This document shows, piece by piece, positions 1 through 8,058 of a DNA stretch of 16,319 bases (within the stretch, counting starts at the first letter, position 1; each line of letters begins with the position of its first letter). A program made the translations under genes and the position numbers. The notes under the pieces were generated by a model, which was not told the DNA's origin, did no database searches, and worked only from the letters and a program-made list of their open reading frames with translations. This DNA comes from an uncultured Clostridium sp. GTDB taxonomy: Bacteria; Bacillota_A; Clostridia; TANB77; CAG-508. The DNA lies in contig CATOLW010000005.1 of assembly GCA_951800935.1 (NCBI GenBank), positions 1 through 16,319 on the forward strand, written 5' to 3'.

Positions 1-2
1 TT

Positions 3-134
3 GAATATGGAGAGCAGGACTTGAAACCAATTCTGCTACAAGCCATAAAACAAGAATATATAAATTACTACAAAAAGGACAACATTATATCTTCGCAAAA
101 AGAAAGTAACATAAAACCTATGGAAAACATATAA
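3..134 (+). CDS. C-terminal tail of an unidentified protein, cut by the window edge
   Basis: An open frame runs from the window edge to a TAA at 132-134. The 43 visible residues include AIKQEYINYYKKDN and end in KPMENI. They are charged and lysine-rich, with no motif I recognise and no membrane segment. The gene ends 69 bases before the serine recombinase on the same strand, so it is probably the last cargo or accessory gene of the same mobile element. Coding is supported only by the open frame and by codon use like its neighbours. I cannot assign a function. Confidence 0.5.
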   Translation, partial: EYGEQDLKPILLQAIKQEYINYYKKDNIISSQKESNIKPMENI

Positions 135-203
135 ATTGATATATAATGAAAAAGTAATAATGAATAGGTTACAGTTACTTGTCTTTAGAAGGGAAGGTGT
201 AAA

Positions 204-1785
204 TTGAAAAAGACAGGAACATACAAAACGGCTGTATATATGAGACTATCAAGAGATGATGGCGATGACAAAGAAAGCCAAAGCATCTCAAATCAAAGAA
301 AAAGCATATATGAATTTATAGAAAGAGCCAATGCAGATGCTAATCAAGATAATTTTTATATTATAGGAGACTATATAGATGATGGATATACAGGCTCAAA
401 CTACAATAGACCTGATTTTCAAAGGCTTATAGAAGATATTAATAAAGGAAAAATAAATTGTCTTGTAAGCAAAGATTTATCTAGGCTTGGTCGTGATTAT
501 ATTGCAACTGGTGATTATATAGAAAATTTTTTTAAGGAAAAAGGCATAAGGTATATAGCTATCAATGATAATATTGATAGTAAAGATGAAGAAACTTTAG
601 AATTAATAGAATTTAGGACGGTTTTTAATTCATTTTTCCCAAAAGATACATCTAAAAAGGTTCGTAAAATCAAGAAATTAAAAGCAGAAAAAGGAGAATA
701 CCAAGGCTCACATCCACCATTTCGGTTATAAAAAGAGTTCAACAGAAAAGAACAAACTTATAATTGATGAAACAGAAAGCAAAGTGGTTAAAAAAATTTT
801 TGACCTATATGAAAGTCGGAAAATCAACAATAGATATAGTTAAAATTTTTCACGAAGAAGGTGTAAAAACCCCTGCACAATATTCACAAATACCCAAATA
901 TATGAAGGGCAATGATTACTGGGGAAAGTCAACAATTACTAAAATATTAAAAAATTCAACCTATATTGGAAATGTAATTCGGACATACAACAACAACAAT
1001 TAATTATAAAACAAGAAAAACTAAAAGAGTTCCAAAGGATGAGTGGATAGTAGTACCCAATATGCACGAGCCAATTATAAGTAAAGAGCAATTTGAAAAA
1101 GTACAAGAAATAATGAAATCAAGGCAATGTGTAAGGAATAGAAAATATGACCATATATTCAAACGGAATCGTTAAATGTGGACATTGTGGAAGCAATATG
1201 ACTATAAAGCCAGACTGTAGGACAAAAGATGTAGTAAATATAAGTTTTATATGTGGAAAGAAAAATCAAACCAAAACAAATTGTGATAACCCAACTATAA
1301 GAGCAAGAAAAATTACAGAAATAGTTTTGGAAGATTTAAGAAAGCATTGTCAAAATATTATTTTTGATACGAAAGAACTAGAAGAAACATTTGCAACAGC
1401 AGAAGCAGAAATAAACACAGAAAAGTATAAAATTCAAAAAGAAATAGACAAAATAGGCAAAAAGATAGAAAAGTTAGATATACAAATTAGTGCAATATAT
1501 AATGATAAGCTAGAAGGCATTTTAAAATTAGATGATTTTTTAAAAATTTATGAAGCAAAAAATAAAGAAAAAGAAAAGTTAGTAAAAGAACAAGAAGAGT
1601 TACAAATCCAGTTAGGAAAACAAGAAAATGCAAAAGCCATAGATTACGAAGATTTAAGGAAATATGCTAATGAATTTTTGCAAATGGAAAACCCAAGCAA
1701 AGAGGTAATAACAAATTTAATAGAATCGATAACAATAAGCAAAGGACCAAAAGTAAAAATAAAATATAAATTTTCTAAGGTGTAA
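204..1785 (+). CDS. large serine recombinase (site-specific integrase/transposase), four +1 shifts at CGG
   Basis: Large serine recombinases cut and rejoin DNA at attachment sites through a 5' phosphoserine link. Translation starts at TTG 204, preceded by GAAGGGAAGG. Residues 1-165 are the resolvase catalytic domain: nucleophile Ser16 in YMRLSRDDG, Arg14, and LSRLGRD at 92-98. Residues about 175-285 match the Recombinase domain (PPFGYKK, KIFDLYESGKST, KILKNSTYIGNV). A zinc ribbon follows, with Cys324, Cys327, Cys349 and Cys359 (KCGHCGSNM), then a coiled coil at about 398-483 typical of this family. A continuous 525-residue product, normal for the family, needs four +1 shifts, at CGG 723, 817, 980 and 1164, each continuing in a GGN glycine codon. 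The downstream ATG at 1147 is not the start of a separate gene: the frame arriving from 981 runs through DHIF and joins GIVKCGHCG at 1164. Without the shifts only a 175-residue catalytic fragment would be made. Confidence 0.88.
723..725 (+). other. CGG +1 frameshift site 1 (recombinase codon 174)
   Basis: The frame reads CCA CCA TTT CGG TTA TAA, a stop two codons later. Skipping the C gives TTT GGT TAT AAA AAG, that is PPFGYKK, the conserved glycine-tyrosine motif after the catalytic domain. This is the only site of the nine where the fourth base is T (CGGT). Confidence 0.85.
817..819 (+). other. CGG +1 frameshift site 2 (recombinase)
   Basis: In the frame set by site 1 the sequence is TAT GAA AGT CGG AAA ATC. 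Skipping the C gives YESGKSTIDIV, matching the family pattern of a glycine after the IFDLY helix. Without the shift the frame stops at a TAA about seven codons later. Confidence 0.85.
980..982 (+). other. CGG +1 frameshift site 3 (recombinase)
   Basis: In the frame set by site 2 the sequence is GGA AAT GTA ATT CGG ACA. Skipping the C gives IGNVIGHTTTINYKTRKTKR followed by VPKDEWIVV and HEPIISKEQF, the usual continuation of the Recombinase domain. Without the shift a TAA follows after six codons. Confidence 0.85.
1164..1166 (+). other. CGG +1 frameshift site 4 (recombinase)
   Basis: In the frame set by site 3 the sequence is GAC CAT ATA TTC AAA CGG AAT CGT TAA. Skipping the C gives DHIFKGIVKCGHCG, the expected phenylalanine-x-glycine lead-in to the zinc ribbon. 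This site is easily missed because an ATG at 1147 opens the downstream frame. Confidence 0.85.
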
Positions 1786-2257
1786 CAAGCCTTTGAAAGC
1801 ACAATGTATACTTAAGGAACATTTAAACTTATTTGAACCAACAGCATCTATGACCCAAAAGCAGGAGAAAGGATATGTAGTAGCATCCGTTGGAGAAGCA
1901 GCAGGAGAAATTCCATATACCGCATATTTTGCTAAAAAAAGCTATATAGAGGCAAATCAAGAAACGATTCAAAAATTTACAAATGCGATTTATAAAGGAC
2001 AACAGTGGGTAAAAGAACATACGAGCAAAGAAATTGCTGAAAGCATACAAAGCTTTTTCCCAGATACTAATATAGAAATGCTAGAGGCTGCTATCCAAAG
2101 TTATCAAGACATTGATGCTTGGAACGATACACCAGTTTTAAAAGAAGAAGCTTTTAATCGTTTGCAAGAAGTGATGGCAATGGCAGGAGAATTAGATGAA
2201 AAAGTACCTTATGATAAGATCATAAATAATGAATATGCCAAAGAAGCTATAAAATAA
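1786..2257 (+). pseudogene. truncated ABC-transporter substrate-binding protein (C-terminal part)
   Basis: About 150 residues are open here (LFEPTASM, KGYVVASVGEAAGEIPYTAY, YIEANQETIQKFTNAIYKG, DIDAWNDTPVLKEEAFNRLQ), ending in TAA at 2255-2257. They resemble the C-terminal half of periplasmic-type substrate-binding proteins of the NMT1/SsuA-like class, which deliver small organic ligands to an ABC permease. The signal peptide, lipobox and N-terminal lobe are missing. The frame is open from before 1793, where a TTG lacks a convincing ribosome binding site. The preceding sequence is the recombinase, so the gene was most likely split by insertion of the mobile element, with its 5' part beyond the element's other end. 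A terminator follows at once. The ligand cannot be told from this fragment. Confidence 0.72.
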
Positions 2258-2262
2258 AAAAC

Positions 2263-2300
2263 GTGTCAAGAGAAATAAATCCTCTTGACACATTTTGTTT
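2263..2300. terminator. bidirectional intrinsic terminator
   Basis: The 10-bp inverted repeat GTGTCAAGAG / CTCTTGACAC (2263-2272 and 2282-2291) encloses a 9-base loop. It is followed by ATTTTGTTTT on the plus strand and, read the other way, by GTTTTTTATTTTA. The stronger T tract is on the minus strand, which suggests it also ends a minus-strand transcript coming from about 2480. Confidence 0.8.
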
Positions 2301-2461
2301 TAGTACTCGATTTTGGCAGAATATACTACATAGAAACATTCATAATCACCATGTATGGTACTCCACATCCTTATTACGGTAGCAAGTGGATGCTTCCGTT
2401 TGAATCTTCGGAGTCCCCAAAATCTTGCCCACCGTGATTTGTAGTCTAGAACTATCGTCAT
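2300..2461 (-). other. possible small minus-strand gene or toxin-like remnant in a more GC-rich patch
   Basis: Within the 388-base gap between genes, 2300-2475 is visibly richer in G and C than its surroundings. On the minus strand a strong AAAGGAGGAGG site (about 2466-2476) precedes an ATG at 2461 that opens 53 codons, and the transcript would end at the 2263-2300 terminator, followed by a long T tract. Codons 10 and 22 of that frame are CGG. If CGG acts here as elsewhere in the window, the product would switch frame at codon 10 and end at 2374 after 28 residues. Another frame reads LQITVGKILGTPKI, faintly like small holin-like type I toxins. Function unknown; it could also be a structured or antisense RNA. 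Confidence 0.25.
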
Positions 2462-2592
2462 AAGTGGCCTCCTCCTTTCTGCTTTTTATAATATTTTAAT
2501 GATACAACAAGTTCGCATAAATGTAAACAAATAAAGAAAAATTAGTTTTTCGACGAGACAATCAAATTTTACATATAAATTCTAAAAAAGTA

Positions 2593-2621
2593 TTGACAAA
2601 TGGAACTCATAATGTTATATT
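2593..2621 (+). promoter_or_regulatory. sigma-A type promoter of the XRE regulator (and perhaps smc)
   Basis: TTGACA at 2593-2598, a 17-base spacer and TATATT at 2616-2621, 24 bases before the ATG. An imperfect inverted repeat, ACTTC-7 bases-GAAGT (2623-2639), lies over the ribosome binding site and could be an autoregulatory operator; that last point is a guess. Confidence 0.7.
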
Positions 2622-2645
2622 TACTTCTGAAAGGGAAGTGGTAAT

Positions 2646-2978
2646 ATGGAAATAGATTTTAAAGTAATTGGACAAAGGATAAGAGAAGCAAGAAATTTAA
2701 AAGGATGGACACAAGAAAAACTATCCGAAGAAATTAATGTAACAATAGTATATATAAGTAGAATAGAAAGAGGTTCTACACAAGTGAATTTAAAAAGATT
2801 AGTCCAAATCGGAAATGCCTTAAATTGTAGCATAGAGTATTTAATTGGAGGAGCTTTGCCAAAATCACACAACTATCTAAATAGAGATTTATATGAAACA
2901 TTACTAAAATGTACACCAGACAAACAACGCCTAATTTTTAACATCGCACAAATTGTATCTAATGCAAAATTTGTATAA
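2646..2978 (+). CDS. XRE/Cro-family helix-turn-helix transcriptional regulator
   Basis: A 110-residue protein. Residues about 8-65 form a classic HTH_3 domain: IGQRIREARNLKGWTQEKLS, then a recognition-helix region with YISRIERGSTQ, and IGNALNCSIEYLIGG. It is therefore a small DNA-binding repressor-type protein. Residues 66-110 are a short helical tail (LNRDLYETLLKCTPDKQRLI) that may serve dimerisation or ligand sensing. The start at 2646 has GAAAGGGAAGTGG just upstream and a good promoter. The smc start lies 57 bases downstream on the same strand, so the two may be co-transcribed, though a weak promoter-like pair (TTTACA at 2988, TATAAA at 3009, spacer only 15) lies between. It has no in-frame CGG. 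Targets cannot be predicted. Confidence 0.85.
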   Translation: MEIDFKVIGQRIREARNLKGWTQEKLSEEINVTIVYISRIERGSTQVNLKRLVQIGNALNCSIEYLIGGALPKSHNYLNRDLYETLLKCTPDKQRLIFNIAQIVSNAKFV

Positions 2979-3035
2979 AAAATCATCTTTACAAAATGTC
3001 GAAAATAGTATAAACTTAAAACTAGGTGATAATAA

Positions 3036-6000
3036 ATGTATTTAAAAAGGTTAGAACTACAAGGATTCAAATCATTTGCTGACAAAACCATATTAGAATT
3101 TAGACCAGGAATAACAGGAGTTATTGGACCAAATGGATCTGGAAAAAGTAATATATCAGATAGTATCAGATGGGTACTACGGAGAGCAAAGTATGAAATC
3201 ATTAAGAGGAAGCAAATCTTTAGATATCATATTTGCAGGAACACAAAACAGAAAGTCTCTAGGATTTGCAGAGGCTTCTTTAGTGTTTGACAACACTGAT
3301 GGAGGACTAGCAATCGAATACACCGAAGTAATTGTAACAAGAAAAATATATAGAAGTGGTGAAACAGGATATTTTATCAATAAAGTACCATGTCGACTAA
3401 AAGACGTACTAGAACTATTTATGGATAAAGGAATTGGAAAAGACGGTTATTCTATTATTGGACAAGGCAAGATTGATGAAATCTTAAGCAACAAATCAGA
3501 AGACAGAAGGCATATTTTCGAAGAAGCAGCAGGAATTGTAAAATTTAGAAGTAGAAAAGAAGAAAGTGAAAAGAAACTAGAAAGAACAAAACTAAATTTG
3601 CTTCGTATCAATGACATTTTAGCAGAAATCGAAAGCAACATTGAGCCATTAAAAGTCCAAGCAGAAAAAGCAAAAAAATATCTAAACCTAAAAGAAGAAC
3701 TAAAGAATATAGAAATAGGATTATTTTTGTATAACATAGAAAAATACAAAATAAATTTAGAGGAAATTGTAAAAGATGAAGAAATTTATACCACACAATG
3801 TAACGAAGAAGAAGAAAAATTAGAAAGAATCAAACAACTAAAAGAAGAACTAAAAGTACAAGTAGACGAAATAACCAACCAAATAGAAGAAATGTCTAAT
3901 CTGGGATTTGCCAGTCAAAAAGAAATCGAAATGCTAAATTCAGACATCAATGTAGCTAACACAAGAATTCATAATAACCATGAAAATAAAGAAAGATTTG
4001 AAAAAGAAATTGAAGAAGCAACGACCAAAAAGCAAGAACTAGAAGAAGAATTGAAACAAAGAGAAGAAAAGAAAGCAAACTTAAAACAAAACAAAGAAAA
4101 ATTTGAAAAAGAGCTAGCTGAAAAAGAAGCAGAACTAGCGGAACTAACCAAAAAATTATCTAGCAAAGAAATAGAAATAGAAAAATACAAACAAAAAGTA
4201 GAAGAAAACACAGACCAAAAATACGACTTACAGTCTCAAATCCATACCCAAGATATTAATTACGAAAATGACGAAAAAAGACAAAAGCAAATTAAAGGAG
4301 AAATAGCAAATTACATTTCAGAATTAGATAGTACAAGACTTACAAAAGAGGAAATAGCTAAAGAATTTTATGAAATTGATAGTAAAAGAAATAAAGTGGT
4401 AAAATCCATTGAAGAAATTAACACCATAAAAGAAGAAGCGGATAAAAAGATCAATAACTATCAATCTAACATCAATGCTTATCAAAGCGAAATGAGAATT
4501 AAAGAATCAAAATTAAAATTCCTAATTGAAACCGAAAAAGAAAAAGAAGGTTATATCAAAAGTGTAAAATCACTTTTAAAAGACTGCGAAAACATCAAAG
4601 AGTTAGGAAAAGGAATGCATGGCGTATTGGCTAACATCATTGAAGTGCCAGAAGAATATCAAACTGCCATCGAAATGTGTCTAGGAGCAAGCTTACAAAA
4701 CATAGTAACCGAAACCGAAACCGATGCTAAAAAATTAGTAGAACATTTAAGAAAAAACAATTTGGGAAGAGCATCCTTTTTACCAATTGCATCAGTAAAA
4801 GGCAAAAAGTTAGATAAAATAAAAGGCAAAGAAAAAGGTTTTATTGGAATTGCATCAGACTTAATTCAGTTTGACAAAAAATATGAGCAAATTGTTATTA
4901 GTTTATTAGGAAGAACTGTAATTGTTGATAATATGGATACAGCCATTAAAGTAGCAAAACAAAATGGATATTCTTTCCGAATTATCACAATTGAAGGAGA
5001 TGTTATTAATGCATCAGGAAGTATAACAGGTGGTTCTGTTAGTAAAAAGACAGTTAATATCCTAGGAAGAGGAAAAGAAATTGAAAAGCTAGAAAAAGAA
5101 ATAAAAGCCCTAAAAGCAAAGATTGAAAAACTAGAAAAAGAAAAACAAGAATATGAATCTTCTATTCAAGATACATTAGAAAATGCAACTAGCTTAGAAA
5201 AAGAATTACAAGAAATTGACATTACTTATGCAACAGAAAAACAAAAAGTAGTAGCCATAGACGAAAATATTGAAAGAATTGAAACACGTTTAAACAAATT
5301 AAAAGAAGAGCAAGAAACCTTAGAAAAACAAAAACAAGAAGCAATGCAAACCAAAGAAAAGATCAATAAGCAAATAGAAACTTTAACAGAAGAAACAGAA
5401 AAACTAACAAAAATGATTAATGAATTTGCAGAATTAAACAAAGACAATCAAAAATATGTAGATGACTTAAATTATGATATAACAAACTTAAAAATTTCAG
5501 TATCATCTTTTGATGAAAGTGAAACATCAATTGAAGAAATACAAGAAAGAATTAAAATAGAAATTGAAAATGCCAATAAAAGCATTACAAATAAGAAAAA
5601 TCAAATTGAGCAAATTACTCATGACAACTTCGAATTAGAACAATCCATTGAAGAAATCAAAGAAAAAATAGAAAAAATAGAACAAGAAGTGCAAAACAGT
5701 GGAACCAAAATCGAAGAACTAAAACAAGAAAGAATTGATAAAAACGAAAAACTTTCTAAACAAGAAGAAGAAATAACCAACAAATTTAAAGTGATAGAAG
5801 ACCTAAAAGCACAAATTGTAAAAATAGATGTTAAGAAAACGAAGTTGGAAGAAGATATCCATTCTATTATCAACAAAATGTGGGAAGAATATGAATTAAC
5901 ACCCAATAATGTAGGTGAATACCAAAAACCAGAAAATGTAGCAGTAACACAGAAAAAAGTAAACCATCTAAGAACAGAAATTAGAGATTTAGGAAGTGTT

Positions 6001-6582
6001 AATGTAGACTCAATTGAAGAATATAAAACAATGAAAGAAAGATATGACTTCATGTGTGAACAAAGAGTGGATTTAGAAGATACGATGAATAAGTTAAGAA
6101 AAATCATAGCAGAAATGACAGCAAGTATGAAAGAGCAATTCAAAAAACAATTTGCTATTATTAACAAAAACTTTGAAGAAGTATTCAAAGAACTATTTGG
6201 CGGAGGAAATGCTTCCTTAAAACTAGAAGACGAAGAAAATATCTTAGAATGTGGTATTGATATTAATGTACAACCACCAGGAAAAAAACTACAAAATATG
6301 ATGTTGTTATCAGGAGGAGAAAAAGCCTTTACAGCAATAGCCTTACTATTTGCTATTCTAAAAATCAATCCAGCACCATTTTGTGTGTTAGATGAAATTG
6401 AAGCAGCATTAGACGATGTTAATGTATATCGATTTGCTGAATACTTAAAGAAATTCTCTAAAAGCACACAATTCTTAGTTATTACTCACAGAAAAGGAAC
6501 GATGGAAGCAGCAGACACAGTTTATGGAGTAACCATGGAAGAAAATGGAATATCCAAACTATTATCTATGAAATTAGGATAA
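3036..6582 (+). CDS. smc: chromosome segregation protein SMC, one +1 shift at CGG
   Basis: SMC is the ATPase core of the bacterial condensin that, with ScpA and ScpB, organises and separates chromosomes. With a +1 shift at CGG 3180 the product is 1181 residues, close to the usual bacterial length of about 1,180-1,190. Walker A is GPNGSGKSN at 31-39. After the shift [14 protein letters not shown] follows the family exactly. Long coiled coils run from about 165 to 520 and 680 to 1010, with a hinge between about 521 and 672 ([19 protein letters not shown]). The ABC signature LSGGEKAF starts at 1091 and Walker [11 protein letters not shown] has Asp1119-Glu1120. Without the shift the product is 84 residues, and the rest would lack Walker A. 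The start ATG follows AGGTGATAATA. The usual neighbours rnc and ftsY are not adjacent. As the rest is intact and the protein is usually important for growth, decay is unlikely. Confidence 0.95.
3180..3182 (+). other. CGG +1 frameshift site 5 (smc codon 49)
   Basis: The frame reads TGG GTA CTA CGG AGA GCA. Skipping the C gives [13 protein letters not shown], the highly conserved segment just after Walker A, with the glycine restored. This is the cleanest single case, because the SMC N-terminal motif is so well known and nothing else is missing on either side. Confidence 0.93.
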
Positions 6583-6599
6583 ATTCAAGTATATATTTC

Positions 6600-6640
6600 A
6601 AAAAGCAAGACAATTCAAAAAAGAAAATGTCTTGCTTTTT
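6600..6640. terminator. bidirectional terminator between smc and the convergent XRE gene
   Basis: AAAAAGCAAGACA (6600-6612) pairs with TGTCTTGCTTTTT (6628-6640), a 13-bp perfect stem with A and T tracts on both sides. It lies 18 bases after the smc stop and 3 bases from the stop of the minus-strand regulator, so it serves both. Confidence 0.88.
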
Positions 6641-6642
6641 AT

Positions 6643-6918
6643 TTAAGCTTGTAATGTTTGATTTTTATCATCTATGCCATCAAATAATTTTTCAATTGGA
6701 ATTTCTAACGCTTTACTAATTTTCCATAAAGTAAAAACACTAAGGCCTTGATTGACTTTTTCGCTTTCTAAATTACCAATAAGAGCAATCGAAACCTCTG
6801 TTAATTCTGCTAATTTTTCTTGTGTCATTTTGCCTTTTTCTAGGTCATACAATTTTCTATAATATTTGATATTTTTTCCAATTGTTTTAAAAAGTTCAGA
6901 TGATTGTATATCTGTCAT
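6643..6918 (-). CDS. XRE-family helix-turn-helix regulator
   Basis: A 91-residue protein on the minus strand. Residues about 13-75 form an HTH domain (IGKNIKYYRKLYDLEKGKMT, QEKLAELTEVSIALIGNLES, LWKISKALEIPIEKLFDG). It is a DNA-binding protein of the kind found in phage-like elements and chromosomal regulators, without a separate sensor domain. The start is supported by AAAGGAG eight bases before the ATG. It is monocistronic, convergent with smc and divergent from the pilin-like gene at 7095, whose promoter region it could in principle control. It has no in-frame CGG. Its target is unknown. Confidence 0.82.
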   Translation of the reverse strand: MTDIQSSELFKTIGKNIKYYRKLYDLEKGKMTQEKLAELTEVSIALIGNLESEKVNQGLSVFTLWKISKALEIPIEKLFDGIDDKNQTLQA

Positions 6919-7094
6919 AAATCAATCTCCTTTCATAGGATATATTAGTATGATATTAACCTATAAATTATTTTCTAATTTTCAGTACGAAAAAACAATA
7001 GAGTACAAATGATATAAGCTTTTAATATAATGAACAAGAAAAAGAATATTAGAAAAAATTTAAGGAAAAACTAACAAAAGAAATGGAGAAAAAT

Positions 7095-7997
7095 ATGAGA
7101 AAAGAAGAAAATTTAGGAATTACTTTAATTGCCTTAGTAATAACGATTATTGTATTATTAATATTAGCAACCATAAGCATAGCTATGCTAACGGGAGAAA
7201 ATGGACTATTAACCAAGGCCACGAAAGCAAAAGAAGAAACTGAAATCAATCATTACAAAGAACAAATAGAACTAACAAGAGAAGAATTAAAACTACAAAA
7301 CGAAGATAAAGATTATGACCAACCGACAATCTACCAAATGGAAGAAGCCTTAAAACAAAAAGAATGGGTAAAAACAACGGAAATTATAAACGATGAAGAA
7401 GATGGAAACATAGAAAAGCTAAAATTAACAACCAAAGAAGAATATATATTTTATATTACAGAAACAGAAGCTGATGAAATAAAAGTAGATAGTAATTTAA
7501 AGCAGATAGAAGAATTAAAATCTCAAATAGAAAATTTAACAAAAGAGAATACAGAACAAAAATCTCAAATAGAAAGTTTAATAACAGAAAATAATCAACT
7601 AAAATCCCAAATAGAAGCACTTGGCTCTATTAAAATTTCTATATATGATAAAAAAACAGATTCTTATAAAGCCTGGTCTGCTGCTGGACATACTTTAACA
7701 CTATCGAGTGAAATTGAAAAGGGAAAATATATTATTGTATTAAATGGAAGTAGATCAAATCAAAGTTATTCTGGAGTTACTAATGGAAACATCACATTTA
7801 ATCACCAAAATGCCACACAACTTTATAGCAATCAGTATAATGATAGCATTGTACAAAACGATGGAGCACAACTTCTAACTATTTCAAATGCATATTTATT
7901 AGAAATAAATGAAAAGCAAACAATCAATAGTTCTTTTACAGCTGAATATGCAATGAATATGAACTATACCATGACAATATTGAAAATAGAACAATAA
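7095..7997 (+). CDS. pilin-like (type IV prepilin leader) surface protein with coiled coil
   Basis: The N-terminus (GITLIALVITIIVLLILATI followed by SIAMLTGENG) is a class III prepilin-type leader and transmembrane helix, cleaved in such proteins by prepilin peptidase before the first Ile. The usual Glu at mature position 5 is Ala, as in the other pilin-like protein in this window. Residues about 140-178 hold a heptad coiled coil built from near-repeats of LKSQIENLTKEN. The C-terminal half (about 180-300) is rich in Asn, Ser and Gly, consistent with an exported beta domain. I chose ATG 7095 because GGAG lies six bases upstream; the in-frame ATG at 7083 has no such site. It is monocistronic and ends at a terminator. 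No pilus assembly genes are nearby, so pseudopilin or stand-alone surface protein are both possible. Confidence 0.75.
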   Translation: MRKEENLGITLIALVITIIVLLILATISIAMLTGENGLLTKATKAKEETEINHYKEQIELTREELKLQNEDKDYDQPTIYQMEEALKQKEWVKTTEIINDEEDGNIEKLKLTTKEEYIFYITETEADEIKVDSNLKQIEELKSQIENLTKENTEQKSQIESLITENNQLKSQIEALGSIKISIYDKKTDSYKAWSAAGHTLTLSSEIEKGKYIIVLNGSRSNQSYSGVTNGNITFNHQNATQLYSNQYNDSIVQNDGAQLLTISNAYLLEINEKQTINSSFTAEYAMNMNYTMTILKIEQ

Positions 7998-8000
7998 AGT

Positions 8001-8046
8001 AAAAAAGAGAATACTTGCCTTATCTAAGGTTTGTATTCTCTTTTTT
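8001..8046. terminator. bidirectional terminator
   Basis: AAAAAAGAGAATAC (8001-8014) pairs perfectly with GTATTCTCTTTTTT (8033-8046), a 14-bp stem with A and T tracts at its base. It ends the pilin-like gene (stop 7995-7997) and, on the minus strand, ytaF (stop 8059-8061). Confidence 0.9.
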
Positions 8047-8058
8047 AAAATCTTTTAT

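Larger units (their letters stand above)
1..1785 (+). mobile_element. right end of an integrative element carrying a large serine recombinase
   Basis: A large serine recombinase gene ends at 1785, and a few bases later the sequence becomes the interior of an ABC-transporter substrate-binding gene that lacks its N-terminal half. Elements using large serine integrases usually keep the integrase gene at one end beside the attachment site, so the right junction probably lies between about 1786 and 1833. The left end is outside the window. I see no target duplication or inverted repeat, which is normal for this class. The exact crossover bases cannot be fixed without the empty site. Confidence 0.6.

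Noticed and set aside
723..1166. Classic prfB-like or dnaX-like programmed frameshifting
   Set aside because: There is no UGA, no A-rich slippery heptamer, no upstream Shine-Dalgarno at a set distance and no stable downstream hairpin at the sites. The shift is +1 at a sense codon in unrelated genes.
204..1785. Recombinase as a decaying pseudogene
   Set aside because: Apart from the four CGG sites there is no stop, deletion or lost catalytic residue, and housekeeping genes in the window show the same breaks.
1147..1785. A separate 212-residue gene starting at ATG 1147
   Set aside because: The frame coming from 981 carries recognisable recombinase sequence up to 1163, and the junction at CGG 1164 makes the expected FKGIVKCGHCG. 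The first six codons after 1147 are an out-of-frame reading.
5619..6467. Long minus-strand open frame of 282 codons opposite smc
   Set aside because: It is an antisense shadow of the A-rich coiled-coil and head coding sequence: serine- and phenylalanine-rich, with no ribosome binding site and no recognisable domain.
7500..7625. Near-repeats of TCTCAAATAGAAA in the pilin-like gene as a DNA repeat element
   Set aside because: They are in frame, about 60 bases apart and encode heptads of a coiled coil (LKSQIE), so protein structure explains them.
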